A stretch of DNA of 64,000 nucleotides, taken from the NCBI GenBank assembly GCA_964468185.1, contig CAYXTR010000012.1, forward strand, positions 62,001-126,000. Reading direction: 5' to 3'. The notes under the pieces are model-generated. The model saw only the letters and a list, made by a program, of their open reading frames with translations. It was not told the origin of the DNA and did no database searches. The translations under genes were made by a program, and so were the position numbers. This document shows, one piece after another, positions 50,337 through 58,382 of this stretch. The first letter of the stretch is position 1. Each line of letters begins with the position of its first letter. The DNA is from JANQFV01 sp964468185. GTDB taxonomy: Bacteria > Planctomycetota > Phycisphaerae > UBA1845 > Fen-1342.

Positions 50337-52286
50337 CTATGCATCCCGATCTGACGGCGGCTCGAATGGGATCCACACGGTAAATGTGCTCCCCTCGCCT
50401 GGCCTCGACTGCACCTCGATCTTCCCGCCATGGGCAGTGACGATGTGATTGGCGATCGACAGGCCCAAGCCGGTCCCGCGCTGTTGCCGGACCCGTGCAT
50501 CCTCAGCACGATAGAAGCTCTCCCCCAGTCGATTCAGCTCAGTGCGACTCATCCCAATGCCGTGATCCTCGACATTGATCATGATGACATAGCCTTCGCG
50601 CCGCACGGACAGCCGGATGAACTTCTCGCTGCCAGCGTAACGATAGGCGTTTTGCAGCAGATTCACGATCACTTGCTGTAGCGCCATGGCATCGGCGCGG
50701 ATCTTCGGCAGGCGCGGTTCTACATTCAGCTCGGTAGTGAAACCCTCATTCTCAAACTGCCGCTCAAACAGCGTCCAGGCCTGCCGCGCGATCTCGCCAA
50801 CGTCACAGTCACCGAACTCGTAGCGCTTCCTTCCCGATTGAATCCGCCCCAGATCGAGGATGTTATCAAGCAGCATCGTCAGCCGCTCACTCTCCCGCGT
50901 GATCGTCTCATGATAATCCGTTATACGCTTGGCGTCGCGCACGCGTCCATCCGCCAGCGTCTCTGCCAGCAGCCGGATCAGCGCCAACGGTGTCTTGAGC
51001 TCATGTGAGACATCCGCTACGAACCGCGCCTGCAAGCGGGCCAGCTCACGTTGCCGCCCCAGCACCCGCATCATCATCCAGATCACCGCCGCCCAGGCAC
51101 CCACCAGCGCCAGGCCCACGGCACCAACCACCCCGAGCTGCCGGCGCCACAGACGTTGCAGCCGCGCCGTCGTTTCCGGGGTGAGTACAATCTCCGCACC
51201 GGCGAACTCACGTCCCAGCGCCGCCAGAGGGGCGCGTGCGGTCGCGCGGTCGGGCAGGACTACCGCCCAGCCGGCGTCCTCCGGGATAGGCAGCCAATAA
51301 CGCGCCAGAAGTTCCGCGGCACGCATCACCAGCGCACCGCGCACCCCGTCGGCTACCTCGAAAACCACGACGACGATCGGCTCGCCGCCACTCGTGTGCA
51401 TATCCAGTATCTCAGAGGCGCCCTGCTCCCGCGGCCCTTGCAAGGCCCGGGCTGCCAGCAATTGCCGCACGCTCTCCGCAATGTCCTCACGTCGCACGGC
51501 GCGCTGCCGCAGCGTAGCAAGTGCGGCCCGGAGTTCTCCATCGGCATGATCCGCCAACCGTTCCATCTGATCTGTCAACAGGGCCAGTTCGTCCGCACCC
51601 AGTCGCCCTGGATGATCAACCGTCAGGCTCCGCAAAAACGTCCGCATCGTCTCCGCCGCTCGGTTGTAATCGCCGGCGGCCAGTAGTGACTCAATGCGCG
51701 ATACCTCGGCACGAAAGGCGAAACGCGCCAGATGTGGCGTGGCCCGCAGCAGGTTGGCGGCGTCCGCGAAAATCCGTGCCGCCGCCAGCGGATGGCCCAG
51801 TTGCTGTTCCGCCGCCGCCCATGCCAGCAGTGCTCCAGCCCGTGTCAATGGGTCCGGACTACCGGCCAGCGAGCGAAAGTCGCGCATCATCTCCAACAGG
51901 TCGGTCCGCTCCTCTTCCTCATCTTCGGTGGACTCCGCCTGCGGCAACGGCTCCGCGAGTGGTGTGTACGGATGAAACGCCCAGGCGGTGTCGCCCCGCG
52001 TGGCCGTCAGCACGAACATCGGATGGGCTGCCGTCCATGCGTCGAACTCGTCTGCCCCACCTGCGGTCCAGCTACGGCCCGCTTCGTCCAGCGCCCGGTC
52101 CAGGTCGGCGCGCCAGCGAGCAACATTGCGCGCCGCCGCAGTCTGCGCAGCGCTGACCAGGTCACTCCGTTCCCGCGCGTAGAGCGCTCTGCCCTGCGCG
52201 GCGACGGCCCACACGGTCACACCCGTCAAGGCCAGGCTGACGCTGATCATCAGCACGACAAGCTGTCGCTCCGGGTCAACGCGCAC
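50337..52286 (-). CDS. Membrane sensor histidine kinase
   Basis: GTG 52286 is chosen (GGAG about 10 bases upstream; overlaps the preceding stop by 11 bases), giving 649 residues. A helix near the N-terminus ('LVVLMISVSLALTGVTVWAV') and a second at about 385-410 ('LGVVGAVGLALVGAWAAVIW') bracket a periplasmic sensor of about 350 residues with TPR-like helices. The cytoplasmic part has HisKA 'FVADVSHELKTPLALIRLLA' with the phospho-His, and HATPase boxes 'LLQNAYRYAG', 'VEDHGIGMS' and 'RGTGLGLSIANHIV'. No response regulator gene is adjacent, so its partner is elsewhere. The acidic linker 'ESTEDEEEERTDLLEM' lies in the sensor. Confidence 0.9.
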   Translation of the reverse strand: MRVDPERQLVVLMISVSLALTGVTVWAVAAQGRALYARERSDLVSAAQTAAARNVARWRADLDRALDEAGRSWTAGGADEFDAWTAAHPMFVLTATRGDTAWAFHPYTPLAEPLPQAESTEDEEEERTDLLEMMRDFRSLAGSPDPLTRAGALLAWAAAEQQLGHPLAAARIFADAANLLRATPHLARFAFRAEVSRIESLLAAGDYNRAAETMRTFLRSLTVDHPGRLGADELALLTDQMERLADHADGELRAALATLRQRAVRREDIAESVRQLLAARALQGPREQGASEILDMHTSGGEPIVVVVFEVADGVRGALVMRAAELLARYWLPIPEDAGWAVVLPDRATARAPLAALGREFAGAEIVLTPETTARLQRLWRRQLGVVGAVGLALVGAWAAVIWMMMRVLGRQRELARLQARFVADVSHELKTPLALIRLLAETLADGRVRDAKRITDYHETITRESERLTMLLDNILDLGRIQSGRKRYEFGDCDVGEIARQAWTLFERQFENEGFTTELNVEPRLPKIRADAMALQQVIVNLLQNAYRYAGSEKFIRLSVRREGYVIMINVEDHGIGMSRTELNRLGESFYRAEDARVRQQRGTGLGLSIANHIVTAHGGKIEVQSRPGEGSTFTVWIPFEPPSDRDA

Positions 52287-53880
52287 GACGAAGTGACTCC
52301 GCGGGAGACGGTTCCGGCACCGGAGCGGACGGTCGTTTCGGGGCCCCACTCCGTGGCTGTGCGCGCCAGGTGTCGCCGGGGCGCAGATCCCGCCAGGCCT
52401 GCTTCCACTGCGGCAGCCATTCCGCTCGCCAGGCATCGAATGTCCGTTTCAGGTCGAAGCCGTCATTCGGCTCCCGCAGGACCGGCACGGTCCGTTCACC
52501 GACCCGCACCGTCAGGATCGTCTTGCCGCGGGCGCCGTGCGTCCCAAACACATCGAGGATCTCGTCGTTGATCTCGAGCTCGACGCCGAGCTCGGCATAG
52601 TTGAATCGCTCCGGCAGGAAATCAGGCAATCGCACCTTCAGCGTCTGCTCCAGAATTCTCGATAGCAGCTCGCGTTCAATCCAGTTGTCGCCGGCTTCGT
52701 CCGGCGCAACGTCAATGGTTGCCCGCAGCCGCCGAACCCGGTTGTGCTCGATCATCAAATCCTCTATCAGCACGTGCGCTGTACCACTCATCCGTCCCCA
52801 ACCGATCGCCTCGGAGAGGGCCGCAAGCGATAGACGTTCACACTCGCCCGAGGCTACGAGTCGTGCAACGCCCTCTTCGTCTACTGACACCTCATTCACA
52901 CGCAGCAGCAACGTCCCTCCGACATCAGACAGTTCAAAGGGTGCCAGCACGTCGTCCAGGCGTACATTCGCGATCGTCCCGCTGAAACGCAGCGCTGCCG
53001 GTGCTCCGTTCACCAGCCGAAGGGCTTCAACCTCGATTAGCGGTGCCGTGCCTTCGAACGGCCCGCCAGGTAACGTACCGGTCAACTCCGGGAGGCTCCC
53101 ATCCAGCACGCTGCCCTGCAACGTCAACTCGCGCATCTCGGGCGTCTCGTGGTAGACGAGCTCACCACGAAACCGCCCGGTCGTCGGCGCGACACCGATC
53201 AGCCGCTCCAGCCCAATCGCGGTCAGCGGAATCTCCGGTACCGCCAACCGCACGCGATCCAGCCGCACCTGCCGGCCGCTCGGCGAGAACTCCGCCTCCA
53301 CGCGCACAGGCTCCGGGGTGGCCCGATCGTTCAACTTGTCACACTGGACACTGGCCCGACCGAGTTGTGGATCTTCGAATAACAGAATTCCGTGCGCACC
53401 CGAAAATGTCGCCTGAAACAAGTCATGCTCGAACCGCAAGTTCATCTCGCTGAACAGCACCCGCCGGGGCCCCAACGGGTCGAAGCCCGGTCGCAAGCCC
53501 GATTCCAGCATCGCCCGGTAATCATCCCGCAGCCAGGTCCGGGCCGAAATCTCGCACCCGCCGCCGGTCAACGTCAATTCATATGCCTCTGGATCATTTG
53601 GCCTTGGCGTATATGTCAACACCGCTCGTTCGCAGTAGGCGACCTGATCGCGTCGGTCCGGCAGCCAGATCCGCACGGCTTCGAACGCGGTGCTGGAGGT
53701 GGACAGCGGCACGACCCGCCCGATTTCCGCCGGCAAATCCAGGTTGCGGCTGAGCATGTCCGCGCAGGAATTGCGGTATGCATCACTCCGCAGATAGTAC
53801 GCGTAGCCCCCGGTCGCCAGCAAAGATCCGAACGTCAGGCCGGCCAGCACGGCCAGCAGAATGGGGCGATGATTGCGCAT
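52276..53880 (-). CDS. Membrane-anchored AsmA/TamB-like protein
   Basis: The start at 53880 gives 534 residues with an N-terminal membrane anchor (ILLAVLAGLTFGSLLATGGYAYYL). The rest is beta-rich with many short strands such as 'YELTLTGGGCEISA', 'VRVEAEFSPSGRQVRLDRV', 'LTGTLPGGPFEGTAPLIEVE' and 'ELGVELEINDEILD', the style of AsmA/TamB-like proteins that bridge inner and outer membrane lipids. This call is tentative. A Pro/Arg-rich C-terminus ends the protein. The gene overlaps the sensor kinase start by 11 bases, so the two are probably co-expressed, and the kinase may respond to envelope state. Confidence 0.62.
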   Translation of the reverse strand: MRNHRPILLAVLAGLTFGSLLATGGYAYYLRSDAYRNSCADMLSRNLDLPAEIGRVVPLSTSSTAFEAVRIWLPDRRDQVAYCERAVLTYTPRPNDPEAYELTLTGGGCEISARTWLRDDYRAMLESGLRPGFDPLGPRRVLFSEMNLRFEHDLFQATFSGAHGILLFEDPQLGRASVQCDKLNDRATPEPVRVEAEFSPSGRQVRLDRVRLAVPEIPLTAIGLERLIGVAPTTGRFRGELVYHETPEMRELTLQGSVLDGSLPELTGTLPGGPFEGTAPLIEVEALRLVNGAPAALRFSGTIANVRLDDVLAPFELSDVGGTLLLRVNEVSVDEEGVARLVASGECERLSLAALSEAIGWGRMSGTAHVLIEDLMIEHNRVRRLRATIDVAPDEAGDNWIERELLSRILEQTLKVRLPDFLPERFNYAELGVELEINDEILDVFGTHGARGKTILTVRVGERTVPVLREPNDGFDLKRTFDAWRAEWLPQWKQAWRDLRPGDTWRAQPRSGAPKRPSAPVPEPSPAESLRRAR

Positions 53881-54083
53881 AAGCGGGATTCTAACGTCTC
53901 TGCGACCGCATGTGGCCGAGCCGACGATCAGGCCGGAAACCGGTCCCGGCAATTCTATTGCCTTACTTCAGACAACCCGGGTCGCCCGCCGATTTTATTG
54001 GTAATCGCCCGTTCGTCACGGCGCGAAGCTGTGCGGGTCAGTATCCGACGCCCCCCCCGCACTGAGCAACCCTGGAGTTGATC

Positions 54084-54590
54084 ATGAAGCGTCTGATCCC
54101 ACTTGCCATTCCGCTGGCCCTGGTTTGTGGAGCGTGTCAACAGCCGCAGACACGACTGAACGCACCCCCACACGGGTACTCCGAACAGAAATCCCGCATG
54201 CACAACATGTACACCCACATGGGCGACAACGCCTTGCTCGAGGACATGTCGCTCAATGACGCACACTTCGTCCCGCATCGCCCCATGCTCAATTCACTGG
54301 GCGAGGAGCGACTGCGGCGGCTGGCCCTGCTCATGCACGAGTACGGCGGCACAATCCGCATGGGCACCGATCTCACCAACGAGCATCTGATCCACGACCG
54401 CCTGGACTGCGTGATCGACTTCCTCGCCGAGGCCGGGCTCGACACGACCGCCGATATCGTGCAGCGCGATCTGGCCGGCGGACACGGCATGGATGCCAAA
54501 CAGGCGATTGTCATCCGGAAACACGAGGCTACCTACGACCCCAACCGTCAGAAGAGCCAGAACAACGCAGGCATGCGGTTGGGCAACTAA
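54084..54590 (+). CDS. Lipoprotein, possibly CpaD-like
   Basis: ATG 54084 starts a 168-residue lipoprotein (MKRLIPLAIPLALVCGAC). The mature part contains 'DAHFVPHRPMLNSLGEERL' and 'GTIRMGTDLTNEHLIHDRLD', followed by 'VIDFLAEAGLDTTADIVQRD'. This pattern (a strand and HxxxLN near the start, then a helix and a second strand) is similar to CpaD/OmpA-like Tad-pilus lipoproteins, but similarity is weak. The next gene encodes a TPR lipoprotein in the manner of TadD, so the two may be remnants or relatives of the Tad pair. The function remains unproven. Confidence 0.6.
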   Translation: MKRLIPLAIPLALVCGACQQPQTRLNAPPHGYSEQKSRMHNMYTHMGDNALLEDMSLNDAHFVPHRPMLNSLGEERLRRLALLMHEYGGTIRMGTDLTNEHLIHDRLDCVIDFLAEAGLDTTADIVQRDLAGGHGMDAKQAIVIRKHEATYDPNRQKSQNNAGMRLGN

Positions 54591-54617
54591 GCTGGCGCGA
54601 ACAGCAGGAGTGCGACG

Positions 54618-55640
54618 GTGCGCGAGTCATTCATGCGAAACGGAGTCCTCTTCGTCGCGGCCACGCTGCTCAGCCTGACCGCGTGCGAAACCTCGCAAGT
54701 CGAAGTAACCGAGCAGCCCGCTCGTCTTCCACGCCTCAGCGGCGAAGACCCGGCCATCAATTCGGCCACGTTTATCGCCCATGGCCAGCTTCTCGAACGC
54801 CAAGGCAATCTGGCCGGCGCCGAGCAGCAGTATTGCCGGGCGCTCGAACTCACCCCCGACTCGGCCATGACATACAATCGCCTCGGCGTGACGCTCAACA
54901 AGCTCAAGCGCCACGACGAGGCGTCTCAGGCCTTTCGTAAGGCGATCAGCCTGAGTGATGACTCGGCCCAGTTCTACAACAACCTCGGCTTCAGTCTCTA
55001 CCTCGAGGGCAAGTACAGCCGGGCCGAAACAGCATTGCTCAAGGCGATCGAGCTCAGCCCCGAATTCCGCCGGGCACATATGAACCATGGTCTCGTGCTG
55101 GCCAAGATGGGCCGGTACGACCCCGCACTCGCAGCGTTCAAACGCGCCGGCCCCGAGCCCGACGCCTACTACAACCTCGCGATCATCCAGACGGATTCCG
55201 AGGATTACATCTCCGCCGCGCATTCGCTCGAGCAGGCCTTGGCACTTAACCCGGATTTCACCGAGGCCCGCACCCAGCTACAGGCCATCTCCGAAGCAGT
55301 GGCAGCCGCCGAGGCCGAGGCCGAACGCGCCCGCCTCGCAGCGGAGAAGGCGGCCCGCGAAGCGGCCAGCAACAACGATGTTGTACTCGCCAGCCACACC
55401 GATGCGGTGCTGATGGATCCCGGCCTGGCCGCCACCATGTTCCACCAGATTCAGTTGCTGCTCCAGTGCGCAGGCTATGCCACGCCCCCGCCACTCGATT
55501 ACGTCCTGGGCAACATCGACGCGGAAACACTGACGGCGATGTTCGATGATCTGATTGAGGCGATCGTCTTCGATGCCCCCTGGCGCGACCACCTCTTCAA
55601 CGAGCTCGAACTGATCATCGGCCTGCATTACGACTACTGA
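54618..55640 (+). CDS. TPR lipoprotein (TadD-like)
   Basis: GTG 54618 has CAGGAG 7 bases upstream. The product has about 340 residues with lipobox 'LLSLTAC'. Four to five TPR units cover residues 50-230: 'AEQQYCRALELTPDSAMTYN', 'SQAFRKAISLSDDSAQFYNN', 'AETALLKAIELSPEFRRAHM', 'PALAAFKRAGPEPDAYYNLA' and 'HSLEQALALNPDFTEARTQL'. An Ala/Glu-rich helix follows, then a C-terminal segment 'ATMFHQIQLLLQCAGYATPP'. TPR lipoproteins of this size (TadD, PilF) help assemble pili or secretins. It follows the CpaD-like gene by 27 bases. It ends 75 bp before a convergent glycosyltransferase gene. Confidence 0.75.
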   Translation: MRESFMRNGVLFVAATLLSLTACETSQVEVTEQPARLPRLSGEDPAINSATFIAHGQLLERQGNLAGAEQQYCRALELTPDSAMTYNRLGVTLNKLKRHDEASQAFRKAISLSDDSAQFYNNLGFSLYLEGKYSRAETALLKAIELSPEFRRAHMNHGLVLAKMGRYDPALAAFKRAGPEPDAYYNLAIIQTDSEDYISAAHSLEQALALNPDFTEARTQLQAISEAVAAAEAEAERARLAAEKAAREAASNNDVVLASHTDAVLMDPGLAATMFHQIQLLLQCAGYATPPPLDYVLGNIDAETLTAMFDDLIEAIVFDAPWRDHLFNELELIIGLHYDY

Positions 55641-55715
55641 CGCAGCCAGATCGCACGCTTCCCCAATCCACTTCACGACGGGTGCTTGGCGAAACACTGA
55701 GCGCCCGTCATTGCA

Positions 55716-56873
55716 TTAACCGGGAAGCGCAACATCATCGAGCCCCTCCGCCAGCGAAAGGCCGGACCCAGCCAGATTCCGCAAGCGACGATAGATACCC
55801 GCGTACCCCGCCAGAATCGACTCGTCCGATGCGAAGCCCCCAGATACCTCTCTGGCGGCGTCTGCCCGCGCGGCACTTTCTTCAGGAGCATCCAATGCAC
55901 GAATGATGACCCGTGCCGCATCCTCCACGTCGCCCGCCTTGCAGTACCAGCCCGCCTGACCGTCAACCCACTCCCGCATCGTGGGCACGTCCGATATCAC
56001 CAGCGGCACGCCGGCACACATCGCCGCCCGTACACCCCCCGCCGGAGCCGGTCCCGTAGGCATATGCAGCGCCAAATCCGCGCCACAAAGCAGCGCCGGC
56101 AGCGTAACGTCCCGGATCGCTTCGCCCAGCACATGTTCGTGGCGACAGGCCGCCACCAAACGCCGTACGCGGCCGGCATCAGCCCCCCCAGCGGGCAGAA
56201 TGATGCGGATGTTCCGATGAACCTGGCGGGCCACCAGCGCCGCCCACGTGGCAACGAAAGCCCCGGAGCGGCGCGTCGCCGGCGGTAGCACCAGTAACGC
56301 CGCGTCAGTCGCAGCCAGCCCGAGCGCACGCCGAACGTCGACGCGAGACGCCAACTCACCACTGCCCCGCAACACCGGCCGCGAAACAGTCACGCACCGC
56401 CGGGCAGCCAGCCCCTCCCCAATTAGCCATTGCCGCGTTGTTTCGTTCGTCGATACCAGCCCCAGTGGCTCGCCCAAAGACCCGTGCGTACGCCAGACCA
56501 TCGCCCGACGCGACGTCGCTTGCTCACCAACCTCTAACAGGACGGCGTGGCCCCGAGCCAACAGCGGCAGCGCCCAGCCCGCCGCCAAGTCAGACCAGGC
56601 ATGAACCACGACACCCGTCGCTCTGCCACCGGCGATCCGATTCAGCTCTCTGCCAGTCAGTGCGCCCCTGAACAAATCGAAAGGCGCGGGCACGTGCAGC
56701 CGTCGGCCAGCCCGGCCATTCAGCCGCACAGCACGCCCCGACCCCACCTGCACCACGTGCTGGGCCGCACCGACAGTCTCGCCGCCGCGGAGCAGCAGCC
56801 TCAGCGTCGCCTGTTGCTCGACCGAAGTATCGGCGGCGACAAGATGTAAAATGATGTCAGGTTGATCAGCCAT
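55716..56873 (-). CDS. Glycosyltransferase, GT4-like
   Basis: The start at 56873 gives 385 residues (MADQPDIILHLVAADTSVEQ). The C-terminal Rossmann-like domain has 'ALLVLPPATRRSGAFVATWA', 'RIILPAGGADAGRVRRLVAA', 'CGADLALHMP' and 'GGVRAAMCAGVPLVISDVPT', the last being the sugar-nucleotide binding end of GT-B enzymes (GT4 family). The N-terminal half is divergent and includes 'VVVHAWSDLAAGWALPLLAR'. It probably transfers a sugar to a lipid or polymer. The acceptor is unknown. It is divergent from the RND operon. Confidence 0.75.
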   Translation of the reverse strand: MADQPDIILHLVAADTSVEQQATLRLLLRGGETVGAAQHVVQVGSGRAVRLNGRAGRRLHVPAPFDLFRGALTGRELNRIAGGRATGVVVHAWSDLAAGWALPLLARGHAVLLEVGEQATSRRAMVWRTHGSLGEPLGLVSTNETTRQWLIGEGLAARRCVTVSRPVLRGSGELASRVDVRRALGLAATDAALLVLPPATRRSGAFVATWAALVARQVHRNIRIILPAGGADAGRVRRLVAACRHEHVLGEAIRDVTLPALLCGADLALHMPTGPAPAGGVRAAMCAGVPLVISDVPTMREWVDGQAGWYCKAGDVEDAARVIIRALDAPEESAARADAAREVSGGFASDESILAGYAGIYRRLRNLAGSGLSLAEGLDDVALPG

Positions 56874-56991
56874 TCGCACGCCACCACCTGTATTCAGCAC
56901 ATGCTGGCATTCTAGGGGGTTGCGTCCGGATAGGAAGACACGCCCCGATCGCGGCCGGGGCCGCCTCCTGTGCGGGAACAACTTGCTGACG

Positions 56992-56997
56992 TATAAT
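56992..56997 (+). promoter_or_regulatory. -10 TATAAT of the RND efflux operon
   Basis: The exact consensus TATAAT lies 56 bases upstream of the start codon at 57054. The -35 region is poor, so the promoter may need an activator. Confidence 0.5.
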
Positions 56998-57053
56998 CGA
57001 CGGATGCGATGCTGGGCGGCTCGCCTCAACCTTGCCTCCAAGACCGAGGAAGA

Positions 57054-58382
57054 ATGTTAAGAAGAGTCATCATCTCCACGGGACTCGTAGTGCTCTTTCT
57101 CACCACGGGTGCGGGTGTATTCGCCGTGCTCGCCCAACTGAGAGAGCAACCCGAACCGATCGTCCCCGAGCGCCGTCCTCTCGCCGTCAGCGCGATTCAG
57201 ATGACCCCCCAAACGCTGACCGCCCCCGTCGAGGGGTTCGGTACCGCCCGCGCCAACCGCACTTCCACGCTCTCCGCACAGGTCTCAGCACCCGTCGCCT
57301 CGCTCGCCCCCGGACTCGACGACGGTGTCGCCGTCGATGCTCAGCAACTACTCATCACGCTCGATGATCGCGAATACCAGGCCCAACTCGAGCGGGCTCG
57401 CGGTCAGATCGCCGCAACCGCTGCCGCACTCGCTGAAATCGACGTACGCGAGACCAACCTCCGCGAGCGTGTGGATACGGCGACCTCCGAACTCGCCGTC
57501 GCCCGGCGCGAGTACGAACGCGTCCTCGCACTCTTCGAGCAGGGCACCAGCAACCCGCGCGAACTCGACAACGCCCGCCTCGATCTCCAGCGCGCTCGCC
57601 GGGCCCTCCAGGCCCTCGAAGGCGAACTCGCCGCCATCGCCAAAAGCCGCGCCAAGGAAGAGGCAATCCTCCAACAACGCCAGGCCGAACTGAAGGTCGC
57701 CGAACTGAACGTCGAGCGCTGCCAGATCCACGCGCCGTACGCTGGCCGAGTCGAACGCCTCGATGTCGAAATCGGCGAGCAGGTCCGCCCCGGTCAGCAA
57801 CTGCTGACCCTGCTCGACCCCGTGCACATCGAGGTGCCGATCGAGCTCCCTGTTTCCCAGCGACCCTACGTGCGCACAGGTGCCGCCGCCGAGTTGCGCC
57901 TGGAAAACCGTCCCCACGTCGTGTGGTCAGCCAATGTCGACCGCATCGCGCCCAGCGCCAGCGAGAGCACCCGTACCTTCGCCCTCTACGTCATCGTCGA
58001 CAACGAGGCCCTGCAACGGACATCACCCGAGATGCCGCCGCTGATGCCCGGCATGTTCGTCGCCGCACGCATCGCCGGCCGCCAGCTCCAGGATGCGATG
58101 CTCATCCCACGCCATGCGATCCGCCGCAGACGGGTCTTCGTAGCCGACGGCGGCAAGGCCCAGCAGCGCGAAATCGAGATTCAGCAACGTGTTCTCGACC
58201 AGGTCGCCGTCTCCGGCCTCTCTCCCGGCGACATCGTCCTGACGAGCAACCTCGACATACTCGCCGACGGCATGCCGGTGACACCCAACATCCCGAAACA
58301 ACCCGTCGCGGCCCGTCCCGCCGAGTCTGACGCGCGGGAGAAATCCGCTGCAAGTGCCCGCCCGAGTCCGCCGACACCATGA
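57054..58382 (+). CDS. RND efflux periplasmic adaptor (membrane fusion protein)
   Basis: ATG 57054 (GAGGA 5 bases upstream) gives 442 residues. A membrane anchor ('IISTGLVVLFLTTGAGVFAV') precedes a lipoyl/biotinyl domain ('GFGTARANRTSTLSAQVSAP'), a long helical hairpin rich in Arg/Glu/Ala (about 115-220, 'VDTATSELAVARREYERVLA'), a second lipoyl half ('CQIHAPYAGRVERLDVEIGE') and beta-barrel plus membrane-proximal domains ('AAELRLENRPHVVWSANV', 'DAMLIPRHAIRRRRVF'). It links the inner-membrane pump encoded next to an outer-membrane channel not present here. Its stop overlaps the pump start as ATGA. Confidence 0.88.
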   Translation: MLRRVIISTGLVVLFLTTGAGVFAVLAQLREQPEPIVPERRPLAVSAIQMTPQTLTAPVEGFGTARANRTSTLSAQVSAPVASLAPGLDDGVAVDAQQLLITLDDREYQAQLERARGQIAATAAALAEIDVRETNLRERVDTATSELAVARREYERVLALFEQGTSNPRELDNARLDLQRARRALQALEGELAAIAKSRAKEEAILQQRQAELKVAELNVERCQIHAPYAGRVERLDVEIGEQVRPGQQLLTLLDPVHIEVPIELPVSQRPYVRTGAAAELRLENRPHVVWSANVDRIAPSASESTRTFALYVIVDNEALQRTSPEMPPLMPGMFVAARIAGRQLQDAMLIPRHAIRRRRVFVADGGKAQQREIEIQQRVLDQVAVSGLSPGDIVLTSNLDILADGMPVTPNIPKQPVAARPAESDAREKSAASARPSPPTP

